This document shows, piece by piece, positions 1-8,870 of a DNA stretch of 64,000 nt. The stretch is taken from NCBI RefSeq assembly GCF_042263505.1, contig NZ_JBHKFI010000004.1:186001-250000 (forward strand). The letters run 5' to 3'. The DNA is from Bacillus_BE sp042263505. GTDB lineage: Bacteria > Bacillota > Bacilli > Bacillales > Cytobacillaceae. Position numbers and translations under genes: made by a program. The stretch's first letter is position 1. Each line of letters starts with the position of its first letter. The notes beneath the pieces are model-generated. The model saw only the letters and a list, made by a program, of their open reading frames with translations, was not told the DNA's origin and ran no database searches.

Positions 1-163
1 TTCAAAGATTGTATCAGCTCTTTCAGAAAGTGGTATTCGCATTTTGCAATCTGCTGATAGTCATACAACGATTTGGGTTCTTGTAAAGCAAGATGATTTA
101 GTCCAAGCGGTGAATGCATTGCATGCTGCATTTGAGTTAGAATCAGATGCTAATTCAAAATAG
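1..163 (+). CDS. dapG: Aspartate kinase DapG, C-terminal end (partial)
   Basis: Only the last 53 codons are inside the window (reading frame begins at base 2). The peptide SALSESGIRILQSADSHTT followed by WVLV and AVNALHAAFEL is the typical end of the ACT-domain regulatory region of Bacillus aspartokinases. The family phosphorylates aspartate at the first step of lysine/diaminopimelate synthesis; the ACT region binds the feedback effector. It stops 34 bases before dapA, the order known from the B. subtilis dapG-dapA operon, so the two are probably co-transcribed. The isoform assignment (DapG rather than LysC or ThrD) rests on this neighbour. Confidence 0.85.
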   Translation, partial: SKIVSALSESGIRILQSADSHTTIWVLVKQDDLVQAVNALHAAFELESDANSK

Positions 164-197
164 GGCATTAAGATTTAAACAGATAGGAGTGAGAAAA

Positions 198-1073
198 GTG
201 GTTTTATTTGGTAGAGTGGCAACGGCGATGGTGACACCATTTGATATAAAAGGACATATCGATTTTCAAAAAACAACCGTTCTGATTAATCACTTAATTG
301 AAAATGGTACAGATACAATTGTCGTGGCGGGTACAACGGGGGAATCTCCAACCTTAACGAAGGAAGAAAAAATTGCCCTTTTTCAGCATGTTGTAAAAGT
401 TGTTGATAAAAGGGTTCCGGTTATTGCTGGTACTGGAAGTAATAACACGTATGATTCCATCCTATTAACAAAAAAGGCGGAAGAGATTGGCGCAGATGCG
501 ATTATGATCGTCGCTCCGTATTATAATAAGCCAAACCAGGAAGGATTGTATCAACATTTCAAAGCAATTGCTGAAAGTACTTCCCTTCCAGTGATGGTAT
601 ACAATATCCCGGGAAGATCGGTCGTTAATATTCAGCCGGATACGATTATTCGCCTGTCACAAATTTCTAATATCGTGGCGGTTAAAGAGGCTAGCGGTAA
701 TTTAAGTGCAATGACAAAAATTATTGCAGAGACGGATAATGATTTTCTTCTATATAGTGGTGATGATGGATTAACTCTTCCAGTAATGGCGATCGGTGGA
801 GCAGGAATCGTTTCGGTTGCCTCTCATATTATTGGAAATGACATGCAAGAAATGATTCAGGCGTTTCTAAATGGTGAAAATGAAAAGGCAGCTAAGATTC
901 ATCAAAGAATATTGCCAATCATGGAAAGCTTATTTAAGGCTCCAAGTCCTACTCCGGTTAAAACAGCTTTGCAACTGAAAGGTCTGGATGTCGGTTCCGT
1001 CCGTTTGCCATTAGTTCCTCTTTCCGAGCAAGAAAGAGTTGCATTGGCTAAAACTTTAAATAGTTATCAATAA
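198..1073 (+). CDS. dapA: 4-hydroxy-tetrahydrodipicolinate synthase
   Basis: Condenses pyruvate with aspartate semialdehyde, the first dedicated step toward diaminopimelate, lysine and spore dipicolinate. The 291-residue product is a DHDPS/NAL-family TIM barrel with the family motifs VAGTTGESPTL, the YNIPGR tyrosine segment and VAVKEASG carrying the Schiff-base lysine. I place the start at the GTG at 198 because an AGGAGTG ribosome site sits just upstream and the protein then begins VLFGRVATAMVTPF, matching the usual family start. An ATG at 147 in frame lies inside dapG and would add 17 non-conserved residues. Full length and no lesions. Confidence 0.95.
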   Translation: MVLFGRVATAMVTPFDIKGHIDFQKTTVLINHLIENGTDTIVVAGTTGESPTLTKEEKIALFQHVVKVVDKRVPVIAGTGSNNTYDSILLTKKAEEIGADAIMIVAPYYNKPNQEGLYQHFKAIAESTSLPVMVYNIPGRSVVNIQPDTIIRLSQISNIVAVKEASGNLSAMTKIIAETDNDFLLYSGDDGLTLPVMAIGGAGIVSVASHIIGNDMQEMIQAFLNGENEKAAKIHQRILPIMESLFKAPSPTPVKTALQLKGLDVGSVRLPLVPLSEQERVALAKTLNSYQ

Positions 1074-1128
1074 TGTTAGAAAAAATATTTCGACAAATTT
1101 CTTCCTAAGGCAATTCTTATTATATATA

Positions 1129-1172
1129 GAAAAAGCCAATCAGATTCGTTAAAATCTGGTTGGCTTTTTCTA
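1129..1172 (+). terminator. Rho-independent terminator after dapA
   Basis: A 17-bp hairpin, AAAAAGCCAATCAGATT against AATCTGGTTGGCTTTTT with a 5-base loop and a T run, ends the dapG-dapA transcript. Confidence 0.9.
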
Positions 1173-1299
1173 TATGGCTCGTTTTCAAAATATGGCAGAT
1201 TTTGTCGTTAATAAATTGGGTTGTAAAGGTTTTCTATCATCAAGTATAATAGTCATAACTGATTTCGATCGGAAAGTTTCAACATAGGAGGATACTGAA

Positions 1300-2967
1300 G
1301 TGAAAAAAAGAAAGAATGAAATCATTAAATTGATGCCACTTGGTGGAGTAGGGGAAATCGGCAAGAATATGAATATTGTTGAAGTGGATGATGAAATATT
1401 CATTGTGGATGCTGGTCTTATGTTTCCCGAAAATGAAATGCTCGGAATCGATATTGTCATCCCTGATTTTACATATTTAATACAAAATGGTGAGAGAGTA
1501 AAGGCTGTTTTTTTAACTCATGGACATGAGGATCATATTGGTGCCCTGTCTTATTTGCTAAGACAAATTAAGGTGCCTGTATATGGGACACGCTTAACGT
1601 TAGCACTGGCGAAAGCAAAATTGAAAGAGCAGGAATATAAGGGGAATGTTCAATTTAATGAAATTCATTCCAATTCCATCATCGAATTTGATTCGGTAAA
1701 TGTGAGCTTCTTTAAAACAAATCATAGTATTCCAGATTCTGTTGGTATTTGTATTCATACCTCGGAAGGAACTATAGTCCATACTGGAGATTTCAAGTTT
1801 GATCAGGCTGCAACGGATTTATATAAACCTGAGATTGGCAAAATGGCACAAATAGGAGAAGAAGGAGTCTTATGTCTATTATCGGACAGTACGGAAGCGG
1901 AAAAACCAGGCTACTCCATTTCTGAAGGGGTCATCTCCCGCGAAATGGCAGATGCATTCTATAATGCTTCAGGAAGAATTATTGCTGCATGTTTTGCTTC
2001 TGATTTAAGTCGCATTCAGCATGTGTTTGATGCGGCCTATGAAAGTAGAAGGAAGGTTATCCTCTTAGGAAAAAGTTCACAACGAATTCTCGATATTGCC
2101 TTAAGTTTGGATTATCTTCGCGTTCATGATGAAATTATTATTCCGATAACAGAAATGAGCCACTATGCCGATGATGAACTTGTCGTTTTAACGACAGGGA
2201 TCCAGGGTGATTTTATTGAAGTTTTACAGAAAATGGCGAAACAAAATTATAAACATATGAATATTAAACCAGGTGACACTGTATTAATTGCAGCTTCAAC
2301 GTTAATTGGCAATGAGGTTTTTGTCTATAAAACGATTGATATGCTATATCGGGCAGGGGCCAATGTCTTAACCAAAAAAAATATGGTGAATAATTCAAGT
2401 CACGGACATCATGAAGAACTTAAATTTATGATTAATTTAATGAATCCCAAATATTTTGTTCCGATTCATGGTGAATTTAGAATGCTGAAGGCACATGCGA
2501 AAATCGCCAAGGAATGCGGCCTCACGGATGATTCCATTTTTATTGTTGAAAAAGGCGATTGTCTTGAATGGAAAAATGAACGTCTTAGATTTGGCGGAAA
2601 GGTTCCTTCTGGCAATGTTCTAATAGATGGAAGTGGTGTAGGCGACGTAGGAAATATTGTTTTGAGAGATCGTAGATTATTATCTCAAGATGGAATCTTA
2701 ATTGTAGTAGTGACTCTAAATAGGGTAGATAAAAAAATAACTGCCGGACCGGAAATTATTTCTAGAGGATTTGTCTATGTGAGAGAATCAGAGGAATTAA
2801 TGGTAGAAGCGACGAAACTCGTTAAGGAAATTGTAGAAAAAAACATTGGCAAGGAGACATTTGATTGGGCGAGCATTAAACAGGACATGCGTGACCAGCT
2901 TTATCAATTTTTATTTGAAAAAACCAAGCGTCGTCCTATGATTTTACCAATCATCATGGAAGTTTAA
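1300..2967 (+). CDS. rnjB: Ribonuclease J2 (metallo-beta-lactamase RNase)
   Basis: A 555-residue RNase J family protein of the beta-CASP metallo-beta-lactamase fold; it pairs with RNase J1 and RNase Y in mRNA decay. Seen: N-terminal LGGVGEIGKNM, the zinc motif HGHEDHIG at about residues 74-81, HTGDFKFD, a C-terminal VSSHGH-like segment (NNSSHGHHEELK) and the C-terminal REKTKRRPMI-type tail. Start is the GTG at 1300 behind AGGAGGA. Length and the position after dapA and before tepA match B. subtilis rnjB (ymfA). Unlike the B. subtilis J2 I remember (HGHDENIG), the metal-binding motif here is intact and J1-like. Confidence 0.93.
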   Translation: MKKRKNEIIKLMPLGGVGEIGKNMNIVEVDDEIFIVDAGLMFPENEMLGIDIVIPDFTYLIQNGERVKAVFLTHGHEDHIGALSYLLRQIKVPVYGTRLTLALAKAKLKEQEYKGNVQFNEIHSNSIIEFDSVNVSFFKTNHSIPDSVGICIHTSEGTIVHTGDFKFDQAATDLYKPEIGKMAQIGEEGVLCLLSDSTEAEKPGYSISEGVISREMADAFYNASGRIIAACFASDLSRIQHVFDAAYESRRKVILLGKSSQRILDIALSLDYLRVHDEIIIPITEMSHYADDELVVLTTGIQGDFIEVLQKMAKQNYKHMNIKPGDTVLIAASTLIGNEVFVYKTIDMLYRAGANVLTKKNMVNNSSHGHHEELKFMINLMNPKYFVPIHGEFRMLKAHAKIAKECGLTDDSIFIVEKGDCLEWKNERLRFGGKVPSGNVLIDGSGVGDVGNIVLRDRRLLSQDGILIVVVTLNRVDKKITAGPEIISRGFVYVRESEELMVEATKLVKEIVEKNIGKETFDWASIKQDMRDQLYQFLFEKTKRRPMILPIIMEV

Positions 2968-2972
2968 TGAAT

Positions 2973-3018
2973 AAAAATGGGTCTATCTCTTTCAAGAGAA
3001 GACCCATTTTTATTTTTC
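2973..3018 (+). terminator. Terminator after rnjB
   Basis: AAAAATGGGTCT and TCTC pair with GAGA and AGACCCATTTTT, followed by further T residues: a canonical intrinsic terminator. Confidence 0.9.
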
Positions 3019-3112
3019 TAATGTGAAATCATGGATTCCATTTGTTCTTTTTGGCATGAAAATCTGTTGGGTGTTTCATACTAAACATATCATGTGTGAA
3101 GGGAGAATTGGA

Positions 3113-3865
3113 ATGGATAGAGAAAAGGAACAGAGTGAAACGGTTAACAATGAGGATCAAGATCAGCCGAAAGAAGATAAACCGTCTTCCTTAATGGAAA
3201 AGATCCAGCAATTAGGTCAAACGAATGTTCCTCAATTATCTCAGGATACAAGAATCCATTGTTTAACGATTGTCGGTCAAATTGAAGGTCATATACAATT
3301 ACCTCCACAAAATAAAACAACCAAGTATGAGCATCTTATTCCACAATTAGTTGCGATTGAGCAAAATCCAAAAATTGAAGGCTTGTTAGTGATTTTGAAT
3401 ACAGTTGGGGGCGATGTGGAAGCAGGACTTGCGATTGCTGAGATGCTAGCCTCTATTTCAAAACCGACTGTATCGATTGTACTTGGAGGAGGTCATTCGA
3501 TCGGGGTTCCGATTGCAGTGTCATGCAATTATTCCTTTATCGCAGAAACAGCTACGATGACGATTCATCCGGTTAGGTTAACGGGCCTCGTTATTGGTGT
3601 TCCGCAAACTTTTGAGTATTTGGATAAAATGCAGGACCGCGTCATTAATTTTGTGACAAAGCATTCAAATATAACAGAAGTTCGATTTAAAGAGCTCATG
3701 TTTGAAAAAGGGAATTTAACAAGAGATATTGGAACCAATGTTGTTGGAACAGATGCAGTAAAATATGGTCTTATCAATGAAGTTGGCGGTCTTGGAGCAG
3801 CTATGAAAAAATTAAATGAATTGATTGATTTAAATAAGGATGAAAGTGAGAGTATGGTTCAATGA
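3113..3865 (+). CDS. tepA: ClpP-like translocation-enhancing protease TepA
   Basis: A 250-residue ClpP/crotonase-fold serine protease homologue. In B. subtilis TepA has been linked to handling of secretory preproteins; the substrate cannot be read from the sequence. Seen: NTVGGDVEAGLAIAE, the nucleophile elbow GGGHSIGVPIA with Ser at about residue 129, and TATMTIHPVRLTGLV carrying the histidine. The start at 3113 follows GGGAG and gives the family-like charged N-terminus; upstream in-frame ATGs lack a ribosome site. It overlaps ylzJ by four bases (ATGA), so translation is coupled. Confidence 0.93.
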   Translation: MDREKEQSETVNNEDQDQPKEDKPSSLMEKIQQLGQTNVPQLSQDTRIHCLTIVGQIEGHIQLPPQNKTTKYEHLIPQLVAIEQNPKIEGLLVILNTVGGDVEAGLAIAEMLASISKPTVSIVLGGGHSIGVPIAVSCNYSFIAETATMTIHPVRLTGLVIGVPQTFEYLDKMQDRVINFVTKHSNITEVRFKELMFEKGNLTRDIGTNVVGTDAVKYGLINEVGGLGAAMKKLNELIDLNKDESESMVQ

Positions 3866-4086
3866 TTCTATATACAATGATGCCTCATGATATGATTTTT
3901 CCGACTAATCAAGATGATTTTTCAAAACAGAAAATGGTCTCATTTGATGGTATTCCATTGCTTGTGGAAAAAGATGATCAATCTCAACAATATCGAGTTT
4001 TGAGGGTTTTAAGCAGTGATCCGGTCCATTATTTAGATGGTAGATGTGAGCCCGGTTCTTATCTATCTATCCTAGAGGTTGAATAA
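3862..4086 (+). CDS. ylzJ: YlzJ-like small protein
   Basis: A 74-residue protein that starts inside the tepA stop codon. MILYTMMPHDMIFP at the start, the central IPLLVEK strand and a C-terminal proline/glycine turn match the YlzJ-like family that sits after tepA in Bacillus. Its biochemical role is unknown; strict coupling to tepA suggests a shared function. No membrane segment or signal peptide. Confidence 0.85.
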   Translation: MILYTMMPHDMIFPTNQDDFSKQKMVSFDGIPLLVEKDDQSQQYRVLRVLSSDPVHYLDGRCEPGSYLSILEVE

Positions 4087-4104
4087 GATAAATAGACAAA
4101 AATG

Positions 4105-4113
4105 TGGTATAAT
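4105..4113 (+). promoter_or_regulatory. Candidate extended -10 promoter before spoIIIE
   Basis: TGGTATAAT is a good extended -10 element; no convincing -35 is present. It lies 124 bases before spoIIIE and just upstream of a hairpin. Confidence 0.4.
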
Positions 4114-4127
4114 TAGGATAAACTTCA

Positions 4128-4158
4128 GGAAGCAGCCAAATAGGGCTGCTTTCTTCAT
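4128..4158 (+). terminator. Hairpin/terminator between ylzJ and spoIIIE
   Basis: GGAAGCAGCC pairs with GGGCTGCTTTC around the loop AAATA, followed by TTC and a short T-rich stretch. It probably ends the tepA-ylzJ transcript. Confidence 0.65.
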
Positions 4159-4236
4159 TGATTATGATGAGACTGGATATGCAAATATTCCCTTTTTGAG
4201 TAGTGGTACGTAATTATGAACTGATAAGGTGATTCT

Positions 4237-6555
4237 ATGGTAAAAAGGAAGAAAAGAAAAACAAGACAAAAGGAAAAATTCAAGCGATCCGTGCAATTTG
4301 AGCTATTAGGAATCATATTGATTGCTCTTGCTGCTATATCCATAGCAAAGCTTGGAGCGGTTGGAAAGGCAGTTGTCCTGTTTTTTCGCTTTTTTTTGGG
4401 CGAATGGTACATGGTCTCTCTTATCGCTTTAGTCGTATTGGGTGTTTACTTTATGTGGAAAAGGGCGGTCCCATTTTTATTTCATACAAAGTTAATCGGA
4501 CTTTATCTCATTTTTTCAGCTATATTGCTATTAAGTCATGAAAAGTTGTTTGAATTGTTATCGAATGGTGAAAAATTCGCGAATCCCAGTGTAATTAAAA
4601 ATACTTGGGAACTGTATCAAATGGAAATTAAAGGCGAGACAAGTACAACTGATTTAGGTGGCGGTATGCTTGGAGCTGTTCTTTTTGCCGCTAGCCACTA
4701 TTTATTTGCAGATGCGGGAACGAAAATTATCGCCTTTGTTTTATTCATCATTGGTTTTGTTTTACTGACTGGGAAAACATTTGGTGATGTTCTTGGTAAG
4801 GTGTTTATCGCCATCTATCAATTTATAAAACAACAGTGGAATGCGTTTAAAGAAGATACGAAGGAATGGAAAAATAATAAAAAGAAGAAGAATACGGCAA
4901 AAAGGGAAAAACGGAAAGAAAAACGAATCGCGGAAAAACCTCCTGTCGAACCTGAGGCAGAAGTTGAGGAACCACTTCCCGAGCCAATCATCTCTAGCTT
5001 TGCGCAAAAGGTTCAACATCCAGAAACATTGGCTGAAAACAGCAGAACAAATCCAGTACATGAGGAAATGGATGAGGTGGATGATGGTTCTCCTCCAATG
5101 ATGTTTACAGAGGTAGAAAATGTGGATTATCAATTACCTCCTCTACATATTTTGAAATTTCCCAAACAAGCTGATCAAAGTGGAGAATATGAAATGATTC
5201 ATTCCAATGCAGCAAAGCTTGAACGAACCTTTCAAAGCTTTGGCGTGAAGGCTAGAGTGACTCAGGTCCATTTAGGACCAGCTGTAACTAAATATGAAGT
5301 TCATCCAGATGTCGGAGTCAAGGTAAGTAAGATTGTTAATCTCAGTGATGATTTAGCACTTGCGTTGGCAGCGAAGGATATCAGAATTGAAGCTCCAATA
5401 CCAGGAAAGTCCGCAATAGGGATTGAAGTCCCCAATTCCGAAATTGCGGTGGTGTCATTACGGGAAGTCATTGAAGCAACGCAAAATGAAAAGCCGGAAT
5501 CAAAACTTTTGATTGGGTTAGGCCGCGACATTACGGGAGAAGCTGTCCTTGCTGAATTGAATAAAATGCCCCATTTACTTGTTGCAGGGGCAACAGGTAG
5601 TGGGAAGAGTGTGTGTATTAATGGCATTATTACAAGTATTCTTATGCGGGCAAAGCCCCATGAAGTGAAACTGATGATGATTGATCCGAAAATGGTGGAA
5701 TTAAATGTTTATAATGGGGTTCCCCACCTTTTAGCACCTGTTGTGACAAATCCGAAAAAAGCAGCTCAAGCCCTAATGAAGGTTGTCAATGAAATGGAGC
5801 GGCGTTATGAGTTATTCTCCCATACAGGCACGAGAAATATTGAAGGTTATAATGAACATGTGAGAAGACAAAATGCTGAAGAAAATGAAAAACAGCCATT
5901 ATTACCTTTTATTGTGGTAATCGTGGACGAGCTTGCGGATTTAATGATGGTTGCCTCTTCAGACGTTGAAGATGCTATTACTCGCTTGGCACAGATGGCT
6001 CGTGCTGCAGGAATTCACTTAATTATTGCGACACAAAGACCTTCTGTAGATGTCATTACTGGAGTCATTAAAGCTAATATCCCTTCCAGAATTGCCTTTG
6101 CCGTTTCTTCACAAACGGATTCGAGAACGATTTTGGATATGGGAGGTGCAGAGAAGCTTCTAGGGAGAGGGGATATGCTCTTCATGCCTGTTGGGGCTTC
6201 AAAACCGATTCGCGTTCAAGGCGCCTTTCTTTCAGATGATGAGGTAGAAGAGGTCGTGGATTTTGTTATTTCTCAACAAAAGGCTCAGTATCAGCAGGAT
6301 ATGATTCCTGATGATATCCCAGAAATAAACTCTGAAGTAGATGATGAATTATATAATGATGCCGTTGAGCTAGTAATCGAGATGCAGACTGCCTCTGTTT
6401 CCATGCTGCAGCGCAGATTTAGGATTGGTTATACAAGAGCTGCTAGATTAATTGATGAGATGGAGCTAAGGGGAATTGTTGGACCCTATGAGGGAAGTAA
6501 GCCTCGAACTGTGCTAATACCAAAGTCTTCTGATGAGGCTAGTTCTTCATTTTAG
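4237..6555 (+). CDS. spoIIIE: DNA translocase SpoIIIE/FtsK
   Basis: A 772-residue membrane-anchored DNA pump that moves the chromosome into the forespore and clears DNA from septa. Seen in order: a basic start, four or so hydrophobic segments within residues 20-185, a charged linker to about 300, the FtsK motor with Walker A GATGSGKS at 451-458 and the Walker B region IVVIVDELADLMM, and the gamma DNA-reading winged helix (SVSMLQRRFRIGYTRAARLI, from about 719). Slightly shorter than the B. subtilis protein because of the linker. A second FtsK paralogue (SftA) could exist elsewhere; position after tepA-ylzJ supports SpoIIIE. Confidence 0.96.
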   Translation: MVKRKKRKTRQKEKFKRSVQFELLGIILIALAAISIAKLGAVGKAVVLFFRFFLGEWYMVSLIALVVLGVYFMWKRAVPFLFHTKLIGLYLIFSAILLLSHEKLFELLSNGEKFANPSVIKNTWELYQMEIKGETSTTDLGGGMLGAVLFAASHYLFADAGTKIIAFVLFIIGFVLLTGKTFGDVLGKVFIAIYQFIKQQWNAFKEDTKEWKNNKKKKNTAKREKRKEKRIAEKPPVEPEAEVEEPLPEPIISSFAQKVQHPETLAENSRTNPVHEEMDEVDDGSPPMMFTEVENVDYQLPPLHILKFPKQADQSGEYEMIHSNAAKLERTFQSFGVKARVTQVHLGPAVTKYEVHPDVGVKVSKIVNLSDDLALALAAKDIRIEAPIPGKSAIGIEVPNSEIAVVSLREVIEATQNEKPESKLLIGLGRDITGEAVLAELNKMPHLLVAGATGSGKSVCINGIITSILMRAKPHEVKLMMIDPKMVELNVYNGVPHLLAPVVTNPKKAAQALMKVVNEMERRYELFSHTGTRNIEGYNEHVRRQNAEENEKQPLLPFIVVIVDELADLMMVASSDVEDAITRLAQMARAAGIHLIIATQRPSVDVITGVIKANIPSRIAFAVSSQTDSRTILDMGGAEKLLGRGDMLFMPVGASKPIRVQGAFLSDDEVEEVVDFVISQQKAQYQQDMIPDDIPEINSEVDDELYNDAVELVIEMQTASVSMLQRRFRIGYTRAARLIDEMELRGIVGPYEGSKPRTVLIPKSSDEASSSF

Positions 6556-6601
6556 TGAAGGAAAAGTAAGTAAAAAATTGTGAAATCAAAATGAAATCAT
6601 G

Positions 6602-6646
6602 AAAATAAGAAAAGAGCGGATATGTGGAGCTCTTTTCTTATTTTCC
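6602..6646 (+). terminator. Terminator after spoIIIE
   Basis: AAAATAAGAAAAGAGC pairs with GAGCTCTTTTCTTATTTT. Strong symmetrical hairpin with flanking A and T runs; probably works in both directions. Confidence 0.85.
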
Positions 6647-6815
6647 ATTCAAAGTTTTGAAAGCGCTTTATTCTAGCGCTATTTTTGAAAAAAATGGCGT
6701 TATTATTGAGAAAAATCCTTATTTGGATTTTTGACATTATCGAGAAAAATAAAAATCTCTATTTATTTATACAAAAAAAAATGGTATATTATTGACGATT
6801 AGTAGGAATGGTAAA

Positions 6816-6833
6816 ACATCAGAGGTCTGATGT
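6816..6833. promoter_or_regulatory. Palindromic operator upstream of the GntR gene
   Basis: ACATCAGA-GG-TCTGATGT is a perfect 8+8 inverted repeat 27 bases before the regulator gene and about 26 bases after a TATATT -10-like element at 6785. Position and symmetry suggest an autoregulatory GntR-type operator; this is inference. Confidence 0.55.
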
Positions 6834-6860
6834 CTATAGAGAAACTGGGGGAATGCCTAC

Positions 6861-7589
6861 ATGTCATCAATCAAGTCAGATAATCGACATTTGTATTTAC
6901 AGGTCATTGATCGGCTGAAGCAGGACATTGAGCATGGCAACTATAAAGAAAAAGAGAAGTTGCCTTCGGAATTTGATCTTGCCAAGCAGCTGGGGGTTAG
7001 CAGAGCAACACTGAGGGAAGCGTTACGTATATTAGAAGAAGAAAACGTTATCATTCGTCGCCATGGTGTTGGAACTTTTGTTAATTCAAGGCCCTTGTTT
7101 ACCTCTGGTATCGAGCAATTACAAAGTGTCACTGCAATGATTGAGCAAGCAGGTATGAAGCCAGGTACTATTTTTCTTAGCTCAGAAAAACATGTTGTAA
7201 CCGAAGAAGATATGCGGCGATTCTCTTGTTCTAAAGAAGATTCTATGGTGGTAATTGAGAGAGTAAGGACGGCGAACGGTGACCCGGTGGTTTATTGTGT
7301 GGATAAGATTCCAGAAAATATTTTGCCAGCGAGGATATCACCAATTGAAACATCGATATTTGGAATATTAGAGGATGTTTCAAACCGGAAAGTTACATAT
7401 GCTGTTGCCCAGATTGAACCTCTGGGGTATCATACGAAAATCTCACCTATCCTTAATTGTGACCATGAATCTGCACTGCTTGTTTTAAAGCAAATGCACT
7501 ATGACGAGATGGACGAGCCAATTCTCTATTCGGTCAATTACTTTAGAGCGGATAAATTCAGTTTTCACGTTTTACGAAAAAGAATGTAA
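6861..7589 (+). CDS. ymfC: GntR/HutC-family transcriptional regulator YmfC
   Basis: A 242-residue repressor-type protein: N-terminal GntR winged helix at about residues 9-75 (LPSEFDLAKQLGVSRATLRE, then RRHGVGTFV) and a C-terminal UTRA ligand-binding domain at about 95-235. HutC-type regulators typically sense small metabolites. It precedes a BMP/ABC nucleoside-type transporter in the same direction with only 83 bases between, so that transporter is the likely target. Start ATG follows GGGGGAATGCCTAC, a weak but adequate site. Gene order after spoIIIE agrees with ymfC. Confidence 0.85.
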   Translation: MSSIKSDNRHLYLQVIDRLKQDIEHGNYKEKEKLPSEFDLAKQLGVSRATLREALRILEEENVIIRRHGVGTFVNSRPLFTSGIEQLQSVTAMIEQAGMKPGTIFLSSEKHVVTEEDMRRFSCSKEDSMVVIERVRTANGDPVVYCVDKIPENILPARISPIETSIFGILEDVSNRKVTYAVAQIEPLGYHTKISPILNCDHESALLVLKQMHYDEMDEPILYSVNYFRADKFSFHVLRKRM

Positions 7590-7672
7590 TTCGTATATTT
7601 GGGGAAACTACAATTTGACGCGAGTAAAGTTCATTTCTACCAAATCAAAATAAAAAATAGGGGGCAACATCC

Positions 7673-8758
7673 TTGAAAAAGCGTAAATTTGGTTTAGCGC
7701 TATCACTTGTTTTAGCTGCTGGAACGATTTTAGGTGCTTGTGGCAACGGTGACGAAAAAGACAAAACAGCTGATAAAGGAACGAAAGAAGATAGTTTCTC
7801 AGTTGGGATGGTTACGGATATTGGCGGTGTTGATGACAAATCCTTTAACCAATCTGCATGGGAAGGTCTTTCTGCATGGGGTAAAGAAAGTGGAATGGAA
7901 AAAGGTAAAGGTGGATATGATTATCTTCAATCCAAATCTGATGCAGACTATACAACTAACCTCCAACGTTTAGCTCGTGAAAATTTCAACTTAATTTTCG
8001 GTATTGGCTATTTATTACAGCCAGCAGTTGAGGAAATTGCCAAACAACGAAAAGATACAAACTTTGCAATTGTTGACTCAACAGTTGATCAACCAAACGT
8101 AGCAAGTATTACATTCAAAGAACATGAGGGTTCATTCCTAGTTGGTGTTGTTGCTGGATTAGCGACTAAATCAAATAAAGTAGGATTTATTGGCGGTGTT
8201 GATGGAGACTTAATCAATAAATTCGAAGTAGGCTTTGTTGCAGGGGTAAAATCAGTTAACCCTAAAGCTGATGTAGATGTTGAATATGTAGGTTCCTTCG
8301 GTGATGCAGCAAAAGGTAAATCAATCGCAGACAAAATGTACAACTCTGGTATCGATGTTATCTATCATGCTTCAGGTGGTAGTGGTGAAGGATTGTTCGC
8401 AGATGCTGTAGAATTAAAGAAAAAAGATCCTAGTAGAACAATTTGGGCTATTGGTGTAGATAAAGACCAATCTGATCTTGGTAAAGTTGATGATAAAACA
8501 AATATCACTTTAACTTCAATGGTTAAACGTGTGGATATTGCTGTAAAAGACGTAGCACAAAAAGCGAAAGACGGCGAATTCCCTGGCGGAAAAATTCTTG
8601 AGTATGGACTTGAAGAAAATGCCATTGGTATTGCACCAACACAAGATAACTTAACTCCTGATATGTTAAAAGCAGTAGAAGAGTGGACAACTAAGATTAA
8701 AAACGGTGATGTTAAGGTTCCAACTACTCGCGATGAATTAAAGAACTTTAAATATTAA
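7673..8758 (+). CDS. BMP-family nucleoside-binding lipoprotein (NupN-like)
   Basis: A 361-residue substrate-binding lipoprotein. Signal peptide with lipobox LGAC (lipidated Cys at residue 23), then a basic-membrane-protein/PnrA-like periplasmic-binding fold: DIGGVDDKSFNQSAWEGL and the paired GGVDGDLINKFEVGF region. Members bind purine nucleosides and deliver them to an ABC permease; the B. subtilis NupN-NupOPQ system takes up guanosine. Start is a TTG at 7673 after AGGGGG. The ATPase and two permeases follow after a 218-base gap with hairpins. Exact nucleoside not readable. Confidence 0.88.
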   Translation: MKKRKFGLALSLVLAAGTILGACGNGDEKDKTADKGTKEDSFSVGMVTDIGGVDDKSFNQSAWEGLSAWGKESGMEKGKGGYDYLQSKSDADYTTNLQRLARENFNLIFGIGYLLQPAVEEIAKQRKDTNFAIVDSTVDQPNVASITFKEHEGSFLVGVVAGLATKSNKVGFIGGVDGDLINKFEVGFVAGVKSVNPKADVDVEYVGSFGDAAKGKSIADKMYNSGIDVIYHASGGSGEGLFADAVELKKKDPSRTIWAIGVDKDQSDLGKVDDKTNITLTSMVKRVDIAVKDVAQKAKDGEFPGGKILEYGLEENAIGIAPTQDNLTPDMLKAVEEWTTKIKNGDVKVPTTRDELKNFKY

Positions 8759-8776
8759 TATGAATGAATGGAATAG

Positions 8777-8806
8777 AGGGCTATTTTATATGATAGCCCT
8801 CCATTT
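8777..8806 (+). terminator. Hairpin after the binding-protein gene
   Basis: AGGGCTAT pairs with ATAGCCCT with an 8-base loop and a poor T tract (CCATTTTCC). Probably a leaky terminator or 3'-end stabiliser that keeps the binding protein more abundant than the ATPase and permeases. Confidence 0.55.
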
Positions 8807-8828
8807 TCCTAGTGGAAAATAAAATTTC

Positions 8829-8870
8829 AAAGAAAGAATTGAATTGAAAGTAAAATTCAAATCTTTCTTT
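8829..8870 (+). repeat. Second hairpin in the binding-protein/ATPase gap
   Basis: AAAGAAAGA and TTGAATT pair with AATTCAA and TCTTTCTTT, 16 bp with one A:A mismatch. It is followed by AGGATTTTATT, so it could also help transcript ending or mRNA processing. Confidence 0.6.
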
